Shown piece after piece: positions 1-10,760 of a stretch of 64,000 nucleotides of DNA (positions are counted from its first letter, which is position 1; every line of letters starts with the position of its first letter). The DNA lies in the NCBI GenBank assembly GCA_006176705.1, contig QRFJ01002123.1:186001-250000 (forward strand). Direction: 5' to 3'. Source of the stretch: Cocos nucifera. Its lineage: Eukaryota > Streptophyta > Magnoliopsida > Arecales > Arecaceae. The translations under genes and the position numbers were made by a program. The notes under the pieces are model-generated. The model searched no databases, had not been told where the DNA came from, and saw nothing but the letters and a program-made list of their open reading frames with translations.

Positions 1-1245
1 TTCAATCAAATTGATTTCATCCAAACCAATTTATCTTGACCAATTAAAATTTGGATAAACCCAATCATATTAGACTTTAACCCAACTTAATTGATTTCTA
101 ATCAAATTAGAAATTAATCGAGTCCAACCCCTGATCAAATCAGGGTCCATCTTCCTAAGCAATTAGATCATCACATGATCTGATCTGATCAAACCTAATT
201 GAATCAAATTCAATTAGACTTGATCAATTCCTCATCGCTCAATCAAATTGAGCTAATCAATAATCTAATTGCTAATTAATCTTTTAATAATAACTAAGTT
301 CGAATTCAGTGGAACCCTTTAATCAACCATCAGATCAGGTAGGAACTTTTATTATGTATGACCCTATAGGTCTGAATCCTAAGCCAATAGCATAGGAACT
401 AATTTTCTATGCCAATCAATGTGACCATCTAGCAATGTTATCCGATGTCCGGATAGGTCAAAAATCGTAATGCAACATCGACAAACCTGTGGCATATGGT
501 TACCATATAATTCATCCCCTTGACCATGATACTCATAGGATGATTTGGGGTTAACTTCCAACCCTAAAAATTCATCCACATTATATTTTAAAATTCAGCA
601 TCCATCATATAGACTATCCCAACCAAAGATTTGCTAAATTAAAATACAGTGATGCACTTGCTCCAACACTTGAAGGGGTCAATTTCATCTTAACTTACGC
701 ACCAACAAGCCAAGTACTTGACTGCACCCAATAGCCTTTCATTACTGAATTAAAAATTTAGGTAATCCGGTACCTAAGTATAGTGAGTTGCTTGCAAGTC
801 ACCATGGTGATCTCAGGTCTAAGGGATACTTATATCCATATCCTTTGCGAGCAATCTTAGCAGAAGATAGCTCCATAGTTGGGTCACGATCAGTGAAATA
901 TACTTCTATATTTTACCTGCATACCATAACAACATCACCATACATTTTGATTAAGAGGACAACCAACACTTATGGTACATAACGATCTACTCTTGATTAA
1001 CGTTATCATCCTAGGTAATAAAGAATTATTTGATCACAATCAGTTTAAGGACTAAATGATAAATCCTTCTTTCTCGAATCTAAATAGTCCAAAGGACTTC
1101 ATCATAGAGAGTTCATTATCAGAAGATGCACAAAGTGATGAAATTGCTAGAATAATAATTTTATTCAATTAAATTTAAGTATAAATTACATTTAGCTCAA
1201 CCATCTACAACCTAGATGATTGACTTTATGATATATTTTCCAACA
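1..1245 (-). repeat. 3' LTR of element A (partial)
   Basis: This stretch is a direct repeat of about 14687-15931. The minus-strand LTR start is TGTTGG, read from base 1245. It is directly preceded on that strand by a purine-rich tract. The first part of the window therefore holds no gene. Short open frames here are LTR shadows. Confidence 0.88.
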
Positions 1246-1260
1246 ACTCCCACTTAGACT
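1246..1260 (-). other. Polypurine tract of element A
   Basis: On the minus strand the sequence AGTCTAAGTGGGAGT abuts the LTR start TGTTGG. A tract like this primes plus-strand DNA synthesis in LTR retrotransposons. The same AAGTGGGAGTT form precedes the 3' LTR of element F. Confidence 0.8.
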
Positions 1261-1264
1261 AAAG

Positions 1265-2178
1265 TCACTTAGAACAGTATCGCATACCCATCTTCCATTT
1301 GTGATTATCGAACTCTTTGATTCCAAGAGCTTCAGTAAATGGGTCGGCCACATTCTTCTTTCCATCAACCTTTTGAAGCTCGACGTTACCTCACTCTATG
1401 ATTTCTCATACAAGATGGTAGCGATGCAGAATATGCTTGGTGCACTGATGTGCCTTTAGCTCCATCGCTTGAGCTATAGCTCCAATGCTGTCACAGTAAA
1501 GCAGAACTGAAACATCCAAGAAAGGTGCCACTCCAAGCTCGTCGATGAACTTTCATAGCCACACAGCTTTCTTCGCAGCATCAGATGCCGCGACATACTC
1601 CACCTTACATATAGGATCAGCCATAGTATGCAACTTGGAACTCTTCCAGCAGACCGCTCCACCATTTAGGATAAATGCATAACCTGACACACTCTTGCTA
1701 TCATCACGATCTAACTGAAAACTGAAATCAATATATTCCATAAGTTTTAAGTCAGTATCTCTATAGATGAGCCATTGATCCTTAGTATTTTTCAAATATT
1801 TTAGGATTGTTTTCACAACCTTCCAGTGATTCTCATGTGGATCAGACTGGTATCTACTCACTATCCCTAGTGAGTATGCCACGTCTGATCTTGTATACAT
1901 CATGATGTGCATAATATAATCTACTATCGAAGCATATGGTATTCTACTCATACACTCTCTCTCTTGAGGAGTTGTCGGATAATCTCTCTTTGAGAGAGAA
2001 ATTCTATGGCCTATCAGGAGATAGCCCTTCTTAAAATATTTCATGCTGAACCTCTTCGGCATGGTATCAATGTACATGGAATGGGATAATCCAAGTAATT
2101 TTTTAGATTTATCTCTATAGATCTTCATCCCTAGGATGTAGGATACTTCTCCTAAGTCCTTCATGGAGAATTACGATG
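1265..2178 (-). pseudogene. Element A pol: C-terminal reverse transcriptase and RNase H
   Basis: The minus-strand frame from about 2164 contains copia RT/RNase H blocks: FSMKDLGEVSYILGMKIYRD, then RSDVAYSLGIVSRYQSDP, then the RNase H segment with VEYVAASDAAKKAVWL. A TGA follows W-L at about 1550, but the same frame resumes with KFIDELGVA and continues through a KNVADPF block to a stop at 1265, just before the polypurine tract. The N-terminal RT half lies at 9390-9890, on the other side of element N. Removing N plus one copy of its 5-bp target duplication would restore the frame. An in-frame stop also lies just upstream of FSMKDL. The product would have replicated the element and is not functional here. 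Confidence 0.85.
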
Positions 2179-2183
2179 ACAGC

Positions 2184-3793
2184 TGATAAGTATAATAAAT
2201 TCACCAATAAAAGTATTAATTTATTAATTAATTAATATTAATTTTTAAGAATTAATAATTAATTTATATATAATTTTTGAAAAATTCATATTTTTATTAA
2301 TTAAAAAATTAATTAAAAATTAATAAAAATTAAAAAATAAAATTTTATTATCAATAGAAAGAGCTCATTTTTCTGATCACAACGAAATAAATTTCAAGTA
2401 AAACGGAGCTAAAATGAAAAAGATATAAATTTTTAAAAATATAAAATAAATAAAAATTAAATAAAAAAAGAAAACGGCTCAGTCGGCTCCGCAAGCCGAG
2501 CCACCAAGCCAAGCCGAGCCATCAAGCCGACTCAGCCATTGAAGCCATCAGTCCGGTCCACGATCCAGGCGTGGACCGCCAGCTCAGCAAATTCCGGCGA
2601 ATCAGAGATTGCCACGTGGTGGACCTAGACCCCTTAAGGGTCTACAGAAATTTATCGCGGCTCACAAGGGTAATTCAGTCTTTTCGTCCGACAACAGCGG
2701 CGCTGATTGGTTGCGGTGTGCGGTGCGGCCGGTCCACGCGGTCCATGGGAACAGTTATTGCGCGATCGGACGGATGTGGTTGTTTGCGGTCAGGATCGGA
2801 CGGCTGTGGTTGCTTCCGAATTTTATTCAGATACAAACATCACGCGGATCACCATCGGACGGCAGCGCTCGATCCAGGCGATGATCCGACGGTCCAGAAC
2901 ACTGCCGGCGGCGATCAAGACTCCCGAAGCATGATTTGCGGCCAGATTTCCTCGATCAAGCGCGATCCAACGGCCAGAATTTAATCCGACCCGATCTGAG
3001 CTTATCTGCATCCGATTTTGATGATTTTTGGACCGTTGGATTCCTGTTGAACGGCTGGATTTTATCAGATTTAGCAGAGTCGTATCAGAGCTATTTTGAT
3101 TCAAATTTTATCCAAATTTCTTTGTATTTTGACGATTACAAAGGCTATTAGTCCCATATTGCCTTTAGAAAAAATATCCAGCCCTCCTAGCTCTATAAAA
3201 AGGACCCCAGGCCATCAGAAATCAATATCTCCGATCAAGGTGAAGCTTTGGTACAGGGCGAAGCCAGGCTATGGGTTAAAGGCTGCTTCGAAGCAACGGG
3301 TGCCGAGAAGAAGAGCCGAGCTTCTACACCATCTTTCTGCCAATGCCGATCCAAGATCAGAGATCAGGCTATTTTATTTTATTGTCTTTTCTTTTTAAAT
3401 TTTATGTATTTAAATTCTAAAATTTTAGTTAATAAAAATTTTTATTTTTATATTTTAATTTCTTATTTTTTATTTTTATTGTAATTTAATTTCTGCACTT
3501 TAAATTATTGCTTTGCAAGTAGATGCTAAGATCTAACTAGTAGATCTTAGTATCAAATTTAAATTTCTGCACTTTTTAATTTTTGCTTTTAATTTTTCGA
3601 CTTCACTTTTGATTTTGAAAACTCAAATCATTTTCTTCTTTTCTTTTCAAAAATCAAAGATTTCAAATCTAAAATACTACCTTCCCTGTGGATTCGACCC
3701 GACTCACTACTATCTATATATTTTCAATGATTTTAAGAAGTCGGATTAAACTGATAAACACGGTGTCTTAACGACAGCATCGCATTCCTATCA
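2184..3793 (+). repeat. 5' LTR of element N
   Basis: It is 1610 bp and is repeated almost exactly at 7776-9384. The first ~280 bp are very AT-rich. A GC-rich middle (about 2470-2990) contains repeated CCGAGCC and CGGACGG motifs. A TATA box follows at 3194. The open frames in the GC-rich part read differently in every frame and are not recognised as genes. Confidence 0.93.
3194..3203 (+). promoter_or_regulatory. TATA box of the N 5' LTR
   Basis: TATAAAAAGG lies in a conserved context in both LTR copies, about 600 bp before the LTR end. This is where an LTR promoter is expected. Transcription would start about 30 bases downstream and define the R region. Confidence 0.65.
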
Positions 3794-3799
3794 AGTTTT

Positions 3800-3817
3800 T
3801 GGCGCCGTTGCCGGGGA
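3800..3817 (+). other. Primer binding site of N, copy 1 (tRNA-Asp)
   Basis: TGGCGCCGTTGCCGGGGA is complementary to the 3' end of plant tRNA-Asp(GTC), the usual primer of Athila/Tat-type elements. It starts six bases after the LTR end. Confidence 0.9.
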
Positions 3818-3886
3818 AGGTTTTTGATTTTTGATTTTGATTTCTTTGATTTATTAAAAATAATTTCGACAAACGCACCAAGTTTT

Positions 3887-3904
3887 TGGCGCCGTTGCCG
3901 GGGA
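3887..3904 (+). other. Second tRNA-Asp primer binding site of N
   Basis: The same 18-base site occurs again 87 bp downstream, including flanking bases (CAAGTTTTTGGCGCCG). The repeat unit also includes TTTGATTT-rich spacer. See findings. Confidence 0.85.
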
Positions 3905-5185
3905 AGGAATAGATGCTATTTTTTTTTTTGATTTCTTTGATTTTTTTTTGTAAATTAATTATATTTTTTTAATATTGCTTACTAATTTTTTTTATTTATT
4001 TTGTAGAAAAAAAAAGAGAAAACGAAGAAAGCATCTTTGGTAAGATCAATCCTAACCCTAGTCCTCTTTTCTTTTTATTTATTTATTTATTTTATTTTTA
4101 AATTAATTTAAAAAAAAATATCCATTTAAACCTAATTAAAAGCCTCATGATAAGATTAGAAATCCTAACTGTTTAGAGCATGCATCATATTAGTTTTATT
4201 TTTATTTTTATTTTTTTTGGTGATTGCTGGAGGCAAGGTAAGCCTTTTAGAATACAATTAGTTACATGCATCTAGTTTAAATTGCATAGAACCCTTTGAT
4301 TGAATTTTTTTGCATATCATATTAAATCAAATTAAGGGCAATACCCAATTAAACAAGATAAGGTGGGGATTTGATCACCCTTCCTTAGCCCACAAACAAC
4401 CAACCAACATCCTGCATTAACCTAAACCTTTAAATTAAAATCAATTAGACATCAACCCTAGGAACTCGAGCTCAATAGGATAAGGAATCCAAAGAGTTGA
4501 ACCGGGTTAGGATAAGTTAATTTGACTGGTGTCTAGGAAAGTGGTTCAGGGACGACTGCGCCCGAAGGAAGGTGGTTTCTAATTGGTTCCGTTCGCTTAC
4601 CTGGCCAAGTACAATTGATGCCTAAGGCAAGCAACGGGGGGACTCCCACCGACCTTACACTTACCTGGCTAGTTGATTGACTAATCCTACACTTGGAGGG
4701 CTTGAAGGTGACCTTGGCAGTTAGGAGCTGTCTAGATCTAGGATAACCCTTAGTCAGGATTGATTGACCAATTTGATTGCTAACGAATATCAAATCTAAT
4801 TAAACTTAATTCTTCTCTCTCTTCTTAGTTCTAGGACTCCTTAGGACCTCTTTTTTAGAACTCTTCTTTCTTTCTTTTTCTTACTCCTCTAAAAATAAAA
4901 TAAAAATAAAATAAAATAAAAATTAAACTAACTAAAAATTAATAATTAAATTAAATTAAATTAAATTAAAATTAACAAATAAAAATAATTAAAAAAATAA
5001 TTTTTAATATAATAAAATAATAATAATAATAATAATAATTAAAAAAAATAAAAAAATAAAAATCTATTTTTTTTTTTTGAACCACACAATAGGGTTGCAC
5101 TAATACATGCATGGTAGGAAATCATTTTTTTCTGATTTAGTTGAACATAATTGAATGGTTGATTCACATTAAATATAATAATCAA
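3905..5185 (+). other. Untranslated leader of N
   Basis: There is no convincing coding frame. The stretch is AT-rich with low-complexity A/T runs at about 4860-5075. Two good splice-donor matches (around 4040 and 4236, GGTAAG context) and one acceptor match (TCTTCTTAG ending at 4828, with CTTAAT upstream) suggest a possible leader intron. A less AT-rich island at 4500-4760 reads open on the minus strand but resembles no protein I know. Confidence 0.6.
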
Positions 5186-6463
5186 ATGGCTAATATGAAT
5201 CTAATTATCCAAAAATTAGGTAAAGTTGACCTTCTTGCTCAGAAAATAGATCAACTCCTAACCCTAGGTCAACAATCTCCTGCACAATTCACATCATCTT
5301 CTAATTATCAGGAGAATTATTCAATCTGTGCTAGTCCAACCCATCATGTAAGTGAATATCCTATGACTGCACAGTTTCCATATTTTATCCAAGAACAAGT
5401 TCAAGCTACTCAAGGATACTCCAAATTGATTAATGACCCATTTTCAAATTCATATAATTCAGATTGGAGTAACTTTAATTTTTTTTGGACAACCCAACAG
5501 ACTCAGGCTCAGACCCAAATTTCACTTGAGCAAAATTATCAAAATTATGCCTATAATAATGGTCAGCCTAGTCAGTTTAACCAGCCATCATATTATAATC
5601 AGCCTTCATACCCACCTCCTCAACAGACCAATCTAGCTGATGATAGATTTAACCAACTTCAACAATTAATTCTAACTCAACAGCAATCTATCACCAGACT
5701 AGAAGCTCAAATTGGACAATTAGTTAAGTCTAACATGAGGAGAGAACTAGATCAACTACCGAACCTACCAATTTCAAATAACCCACCTAATGACTATCAA
5801 CCACCTGGATTAAATTATCAATCTAATGTTTCATCTAAGAATCTTCAATTTGAGAATACCAAAGTAATTCCTGAACTTAAAAGCTATAGGATTCTTATGG
5901 AACCATACCAAGACCAGGTGAGAGAGGCTAGTACTGATGCTAGCCAAAATAAAAATTTAGAGGAACTGGTTAGTACTGAGACTAACCACATAGAAGAACC
6001 CAAGCCAGGAATTAGTACTGATGCTAGTTCCAGTTTAAATGAGATAGAAATAAGGGAAAAGAGAATAGATGATTTACCCGAGACTTATAAACCTAATGTC
6101 CTATTCTCTTCAACCCTAGAAGCTGGTTCTTCTTATAAAAATCAAAAGGCATGTAGTGAAATATCAATGGAGTTGTTTAAGCAGGATCATATTAATTTAC
6201 CTCCAGAATTAAAACCGCCTTTAGTCACCATTCCAGCACCCATTGAATCAAACTTAACTCCTAAAACTCCATTCATGAGCATTTTAGAAGAACAAATAGG
6301 AGTAATTCTTAATAAACATGGGTCTGAGAATGTAATCATAAAATATATCCCAAAAATTAACAGTGAATATATCAATAATGGGATTAAAAATCAATATCAA
6401 CTTTCTGAGATTGGCAATCCAAAACCATTGGAATTTGTCAATCCAATATTCGACACAGGATAG
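5186..6463 (+). CDS. Athila-type gag, C-terminal part only
   Basis: The frame opens just after a TAG at 5138. The first ATG is at 5186, giving about 425 residues. A proline/glutamine/asparagine-rich protein holds a degenerate Athila gag finger (CASPTHHVSEYP), followed by DPFSNSYNSDW, which matches the NPYSNTYNPGW-type block after that finger. Next comes a short helix (RLEAQIGQLVK) and repeated TNHIEEPK / STDAS stretches. The gag core capsid domain that should precede the finger is missing, and no pol follows. The frame is uninterrupted, unlike every other long ORF in the window, which fits a recent insertion. Whether it encodes a working protein is unknown. Confidence 0.7.
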   Translation: MANMNLIIQKLGKVDLLAQKIDQLLTLGQQSPAQFTSSSNYQENYSICASPTHHVSEYPMTAQFPYFIQEQVQATQGYSKLINDPFSNSYNSDWSNFNFFWTTQQTQAQTQISLEQNYQNYAYNNGQPSQFNQPSYYNQPSYPPPQQTNLADDRFNQLQQLILTQQQSITRLEAQIGQLVKSNMRRELDQLPNLPISNNPPNDYQPPGLNYQSNVSSKNLQFENTKVIPELKSYRILMEPYQDQVREASTDASQNKNLEELVSTETNHIEEPKPGISTDASSSLNEIEIREKRIDDLPETYKPNVLFSSTLEAGSSYKNQKACSEISMELFKQDHINLPPELKPPLVTIPAPIESNLTPKTPFMSILEEQIGVILNKHGSENVIIKYIPKINSEYINNGIKNQYQLSEIGNPKPLEFVNPIFDTG

Positions 6464-6640
6464 TGAGCTACATTGTGTCTGGCTGAAGACGGTAAACTTA
6501 GCGCTTGTTGGGAGGCAACCCAATATTTAGTTTTTATCTAATTTATCTTATTTTTTTTTTAGGATAATTTGAATAAGTTGGAGGGAGAGCTCAAATTTGT
6601 AAAGGCATGTGCTGGACCAAAAAAAAATAATAAAATAAAA

Positions 6641-6675
<35 letters not shown>

Positions 6676-6770
6676 AAAATAAAAAAATATATATACTGAG
6701 TTAGGTGTATTCTTCCATATTCTTTATTACATCCTTTATTTTTTCTTCTCCATTGAGGACAATGTCGATT

Positions 6771-6784
6771 AAGTTGGGGGGAGG
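6771..6784 (+). other. Internal purine tract of N
   Basis: AAGTTGGGGGGAGG follows GAGGACAATG and closely resembles the terminal tract at 7764. It may act as a second plus-strand primer. Confidence 0.5.
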
Positions 6785-7119
6785 AAAAATAAAAATTTTA
6801 AAATTTTAAGTCCTCGAAAAAGTTAGTATTTAGTATTTACATACTTGATTATGCTTAAGAATCGAATAAAACTAAGCATTTTTAAAAGAAAATTGATACA
6901 CAGATCAGAGAATCTGTGAGATATTGAGGAATCAAGTATTAAGAAAATTCAATAAAGAGTTAAGTCCAGAACATAAAAAATTTTTTTCCTTGGAGCATTT
7001 CTAATTATTTTTACTAGCATCAAAGAAAAGTCTACTTTTTATAGGCTTGTGTAGGGTAACTATACATTTCTTCATATAAAAATTTATTTTAATAAAATAG
7101 TTTTCAAGTACTTCTCACT

Positions 7120-7174
7120 GAGTAACCGGGCCTCTTTGCCTAAGCAAGCATTGAGTTTCGCATCAAAAGGTGGG
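7120..7174 (+). repeat. Direct repeat in N 3' region, copy 1
   Basis: GAGTAACCGGG...GCCTAAG.AAGCA...TTCGC.TCAAAA recurs at 7412-7466 with about ten differences. The segment between the copies contains TAAGCCCGAGGGG and ends in poly-A. Confidence 0.75.
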
Positions 7175-7411
7175 AAGGGCAAAGAAGCTCGTTGTAAAGC
7201 TAGTCTTAACTCGTAGCCTATTTGATTCGAGCTAGTAAGCCCGAGGGGTATTCTATACCTAGTGCCTTAAAGCCAACTGGTTTGGGAGTCATTGGCCCAA
7301 GACTCGCTACATGGATCAAATAGAAAGCTTAAGGGGTTAAGACACTCAATAGTGGTACAACGTTAAAAAAAAAAAAAAAAAAAAAAAAATAAAAAACATT
7401 GGTTTCCCATC

Positions 7412-7466
7412 GAGTAACCGGGTCCCGTTGCCTAAGTAAGCAATGATATTCGCGTCAAAAAATGGG
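7412..7466 (+). repeat. Direct repeat in N 3' region, copy 2
   Basis: This is the partner of 7120-7174, offset by 292 bp and lying just after a poly-A run. Confidence 0.75.
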
Positions 7467-7763
7467 CAATATGAAAATAAAAATTAATAAATGAAGGATG
7501 AAAGTAGCAATACACCTGCCTATATGAAAGTTTAGACAAATCAGAGATAAAAGTGGAATAATTTAGAAAAAGTTCTGAAAAATTTAATATTCTTTACTTA
7601 ATTTTTCTATTGATAAGTATTAATACCCCAATGATATATCTCATTTAAGCTCTACTGAATATCAATGGCCATTTTGAAAATTACTTAGGTAAAATTCGAA
7701 ACTCTAAAGTTAAAAGGTATTTAAAACTAAATTCTTTCTTTACTCGAGGACGAGCAAAGCTTA

Positions 7764-7775
7764 AGTTGGGGGGTG
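7764..7775 (+). other. Polypurine tract of N
   Basis: AAGTTGGGGGGTG directly precedes the 3' LTR start TGATAAG, after the conserved context CTCGAGGACGAGCAAAGCTT. Confidence 0.85.
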
Positions 7776-9384
7776 TGATAAGTATAATAAATTCACCAAT
7801 AAAAGTATTAATTTATCAATTAATTGATATTAATTTTTAAGAATTAATAATCAATTTATATATAATTTTTAAAAAATTCATATTTTTATTAATTAAAAAA
7901 TTAATTAAAAATTAATAAAAATTAAAAAATAAAATTTTATTATCAATAGAAAGAGCTCATTTTTCTGATCATAACGAAATAAATTTCAAGTAAAACGGAG
8001 CTAAAATGAAAAAGATATAAATTTTTAAAAATATAAAATAAATAAAAATTAAATAAAAAAAGAAAACGGCTTAGTCGGCTCCGCAAGCCGAGCCACCAAG
8101 CCAAGCCGAGCCATCAAGCCGACTCAGCCATTGAAGCCATCAGCCGGTCCACGATCCAGGCGTGGACCGCCAGCTCAGCAAATTCCGGCGAATCAGAGAT
8201 TGCCACGTGGTGGACCTAGACCCCTTAAGGGTCTACAGAAATTTATCGCGGCTCACAAGGGTAATTCAGTCTTTTCGTCCGATAACAGCGGCGCTGATTG
8301 CTTGCGGTGTGTGGTGCGGTCGGTCCACGCGGTCCATGGGAACAGTTATTGCGCGATCGGACGGATGTGGTTGTTTGCGGTCAGGATCGGACGGCTGTGG
8401 TTGCTTTCAAATTTTATTCAGATACAAACATCACGCGGATCACCATCGGACGGCAGCGCTCGATCCAGGCGATGATCCGACGGTCCAGAACGCTGCCGGC
8501 GGCGATCAAGACTCCCGAAGCGCGATTTGCGGCCAGATTTCCTCGATCAAGCGCGATCCAACGGCCAGAATTTAATCCGACCCGATCTGAGCTTATCTGC
8601 ATCCGATTTTGATGATTTTTGGACCGTTGGATTCCTGTTGAACGGCTGGATTTTATCAGATTTAGCAGAGTCGTATCAGAGCTATTTTGATTGAAATTTT
8701 ATCCAAATTTCTTTGTATTTTTACGATTAGAAAGGCTATTAGTCCCATATTGCCTTTAGAAAAAATATCCAGCCCTCCTAGCTCTATAAAAAGGACCCTA
8801 GGCCATCAGAAATCAACATCTCTGATCAAGGTGAAGCTTTGGTATAGGGCAAAGCCAGGCTATGGGTTAAAGGCTGCTTCGAAGCAACGGGTGCCGAGAA
8901 GAAGAGCCGAGCTTCTACACCATCTTTCTGCCAATGCCGATCCAAGATCAGAGATCAGGCTATTTTATTTTATTGTCTTTTCTTTTTAAATTTTATGTAT
9001 TTAAATTCTGAAATTTTAGTTAATAAAAATTTTTAATTTTATATTTTAATTTCTTATTTTTTATTTTTATTGTAATTTAATTTCTGCACTTTAAATTATT
9101 GCTTTGCAAGTAGATGTTAAGATCTAACTAGTAGATCTTAGTATCAAATTTAAATTTCTGCACTTTTTAATTTTTGCTTTTAATTTTCCGACTTCACTTT
9201 TGATTTTGAAAACTCAAATCATTTTCTTCTTTTCTTTTCAAAAATCAAAGATTTCAAATCTAAAATACTACCTTCCCTGTGGATTCGACCCGACTCACTA
9301 CTATCTATATATTTTTAATGATTTTAAAAAGTCGGATTAAACTGATAAACACGGTGTCTTAACGACAGCATCGCGTTCCTATCA
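7776..9384 (+). repeat. 3' LTR of element N
   Basis: It is 1609 bp with ends TGATA/TATCA. It differs from the 5' LTR at about 31 positions, including one single-base gap near 8144. Its TATA box is at 8786-8795. The flanking ACAGC at 9385 completes the target duplication. Confidence 0.93.
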
Positions 9385-9389
9385 ACAGC

Positions 9390-9890
9390 CAAACTTTTAT
9401 TTTCTATAGAGCAGGAATGTCATTCTCGATTAAGAGAATATCATCCACATACAGTATAAAAAATATAACTATAGAATTATTAGCCCATTTGTACATGTAG
9501 GATTTCTCTCCATTCTTAACGAAGTCATACATTTTGATCACCTTATCAAAATGCATGTTCCAACTTTGAGATGCCTGCTTCAATCTATAGATGGATCTTT
9601 GAAGCCTGCACACCTTGGATTCATCTATGGATGTGAATCCCTCAGGCTGTATCATATACACCTCTTCATCCAGCTCTCCATTAAGAAAAGCCATCTTCAC
9701 ATCCATTTGCTAGATCTCATAGTCTAGGTATGCTGCTATTGCAAGCATAATTCGAATGAACTTGAGCATTGCCTCTATTTCGGACTTCATGGCTTTCAAT
9801 TACTTATTAGAGTCGGTCCTCTGCATAGCAGCCGTGTAGGTGATTGGATTCTCATCATTCTCATCGAGTTCAACAGAATCATCATCCCAG
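9390..9890 (-). pseudogene. Element A pol: N-terminal reverse transcriptase
   Basis: On the minus strand this reads the copia RT blocks MDVKMAFLNGELDEEVYMIQ, VCRLQRSIYRLKQASQSWNM and LYVDDILL. The catalytic YVDD motif is intact. The blocks continue across N into 1265-2178. Upstream, MKSEIE is joined directly to MLKFIRIM at about 9775. The intact order, seen in element C, has about 70 residues between these blocks (the WTLVDPPEG to DETFSLVA region). So part of the RT fingers is deleted. A stop lies before the QMDVK block. Confidence 0.82.
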
Positions 9891-10760
9891 ACTAAGAAAT
9901 CATAGTATCTGTCTAGTTGATGTGGTACTCAACGGATCTTCTTAAGGATGCCTCTACAATAGGCTCTAGGTTTGATCTTATCAAATCTAGTTCTGGAGGT
10001 TCATTAGAATGTATCGATTCTTCTACCTATCGAACTTCACTAAGCTTAATATTAGAGGTAGCTGTTCCTTCCATAAAAAAACTTTTTTTTCAAAAAGACT
10101 GTCCTATTGCTGACGCACATCTTTTGCTCCTCAGCAAGGTAGAAGTAATATCCCCTAGTTTTCTTAGGGTATCCTATGAACAAGTATTTATCAGACCTAG
10201 GTCTAAATTTTTCTAGTTGCAAACATTTTACATAAGCCGAACATCCCTAAATCCTAAAATGAGAGTGTCGGCCTACGCCCAGTCCATATCTCATATGAAA
10301 TTTTTGCAATAGACTTGCTTGGAATATTGTTCAAAATAAAATAAGTAGTCTCAAATGCATACCTCTAAAACAAAATTGGCAGACTCACAAACCTCATCAT
10401 GGACCAAATCATGTCCAACAAGATTTGATTTCTCCTTTCAAACACATCATTATGCTATGGTGTTCCAAGAGGAGTCCATTGAGAGAGAATTTCATTCTCT
10501 TCTAGATATGTCAAGAATTCATTGAAGAGGTATTCACTTCCTCGATCTGATCGAAGAGTTTTAATACTCTTTCCAAGTTATTTTTCTATCTTATTTTGAT
10601 ATCGTTTGACCATTTCAAATGAATTGGATTTACTCTTCATAAGATAGACATACACGTACCTAGATAGATCGTCAGTAAACATAATGAAATTGCAGAACCC
10701 ACTTTTAGCACATGTGCTCATAGGTCCACATACATCAATATGTACTAGACCCAAAAGATC
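9891..10760 (-). pseudogene. Element A pol: integrase, degenerate
   Basis: Minus-strand frames show LVHIDVCGPM (first catalytic Asp), TLRSDRGSEYL (second Asp) and a VFERRNQ block holding the Glu of the DDE triad. The segment FTDDLSRYVYVYLMKSKS lies between. Several stops and at least one frame change interrupt it. The family function is to insert element DNA into the genome. The plus-strand open frame at 9917-10216 is a shadow of this gene. Confidence 0.78.

Larger units (their letters stand above)
6464..7763 (+). other. 3' untranslated region of N
   Basis: It starts with the conserved Athila-type stretch CTTGTTGGGAGGCAACCCAA near 6507. It then has an (AAAT)n microsatellite (about 6630-6690), an internal purine tract AAGTTGGGGGGAGG near 6771, a ~55-bp direct repeat (7120 and 7412) and a poly-A run near 7366. 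There is no coding frame of note. Confidence 0.75.
2184..9384 (+). mobile_element. Element N: young non-autonomous Athila-like Ty3/gypsy retrotransposon
   Basis: N has two LTRs of about 1610 bp starting TGATA and ending TATCA. The target duplication is a perfect ACAGC (2179-2183 and 9385-9389). It has tRNA-Asp primer sites just inside the 5' LTR and a purine tract just before the 3' LTR. By hand I count about 31 differences between the LTRs (~1.9%), mostly C/T or G/A, which makes it clearly the youngest insertion here. The only coding region is a C-terminal gag-like ORF. There is no protease, RT, RNase H or integrase, so movement would need proteins from a relative. It sits antisense inside the RT gene of copia A. 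Confidence 0.93.

Noticed and set aside
2571..3398. Overlapping open frames of 70-137 residues on both strands, repeated at 8131-8989
   Set aside because: They lie in the GC-rich part of the N LTR, are open in several frames at once, lack family motifs and differ between the two LTR copies as noncoding DNA does.
3800..3904. tRNA-Asp-like sequences considered as tRNA genes
   Set aside because: Only the 18 bases complementary to the tRNA 3' end are present; no cloverleaf or A/B boxes.
4533..4793. 86-residue minus-strand ORF in the N leader
   Set aside because: No similarity to any known family, no codon structure, and it lies in an untranslated leader.
6440..6463. The gag-like ORF of N ends in D-T-G just before its stop, like an aspartic protease site
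   Set aside because: No protease flaps or following residues exist; the stop follows at once. Three residues are within chance.
7366..7389. Poly-A run that might mark a LINE or SINE end
   Set aside because: It is internal to N, with no target duplication or pol III boxes, and is flanked by N's own repeats.
9917..10216. 99-residue plus-strand ORF
   Set aside because: It is the complement of the minus-strand integrase of element A.
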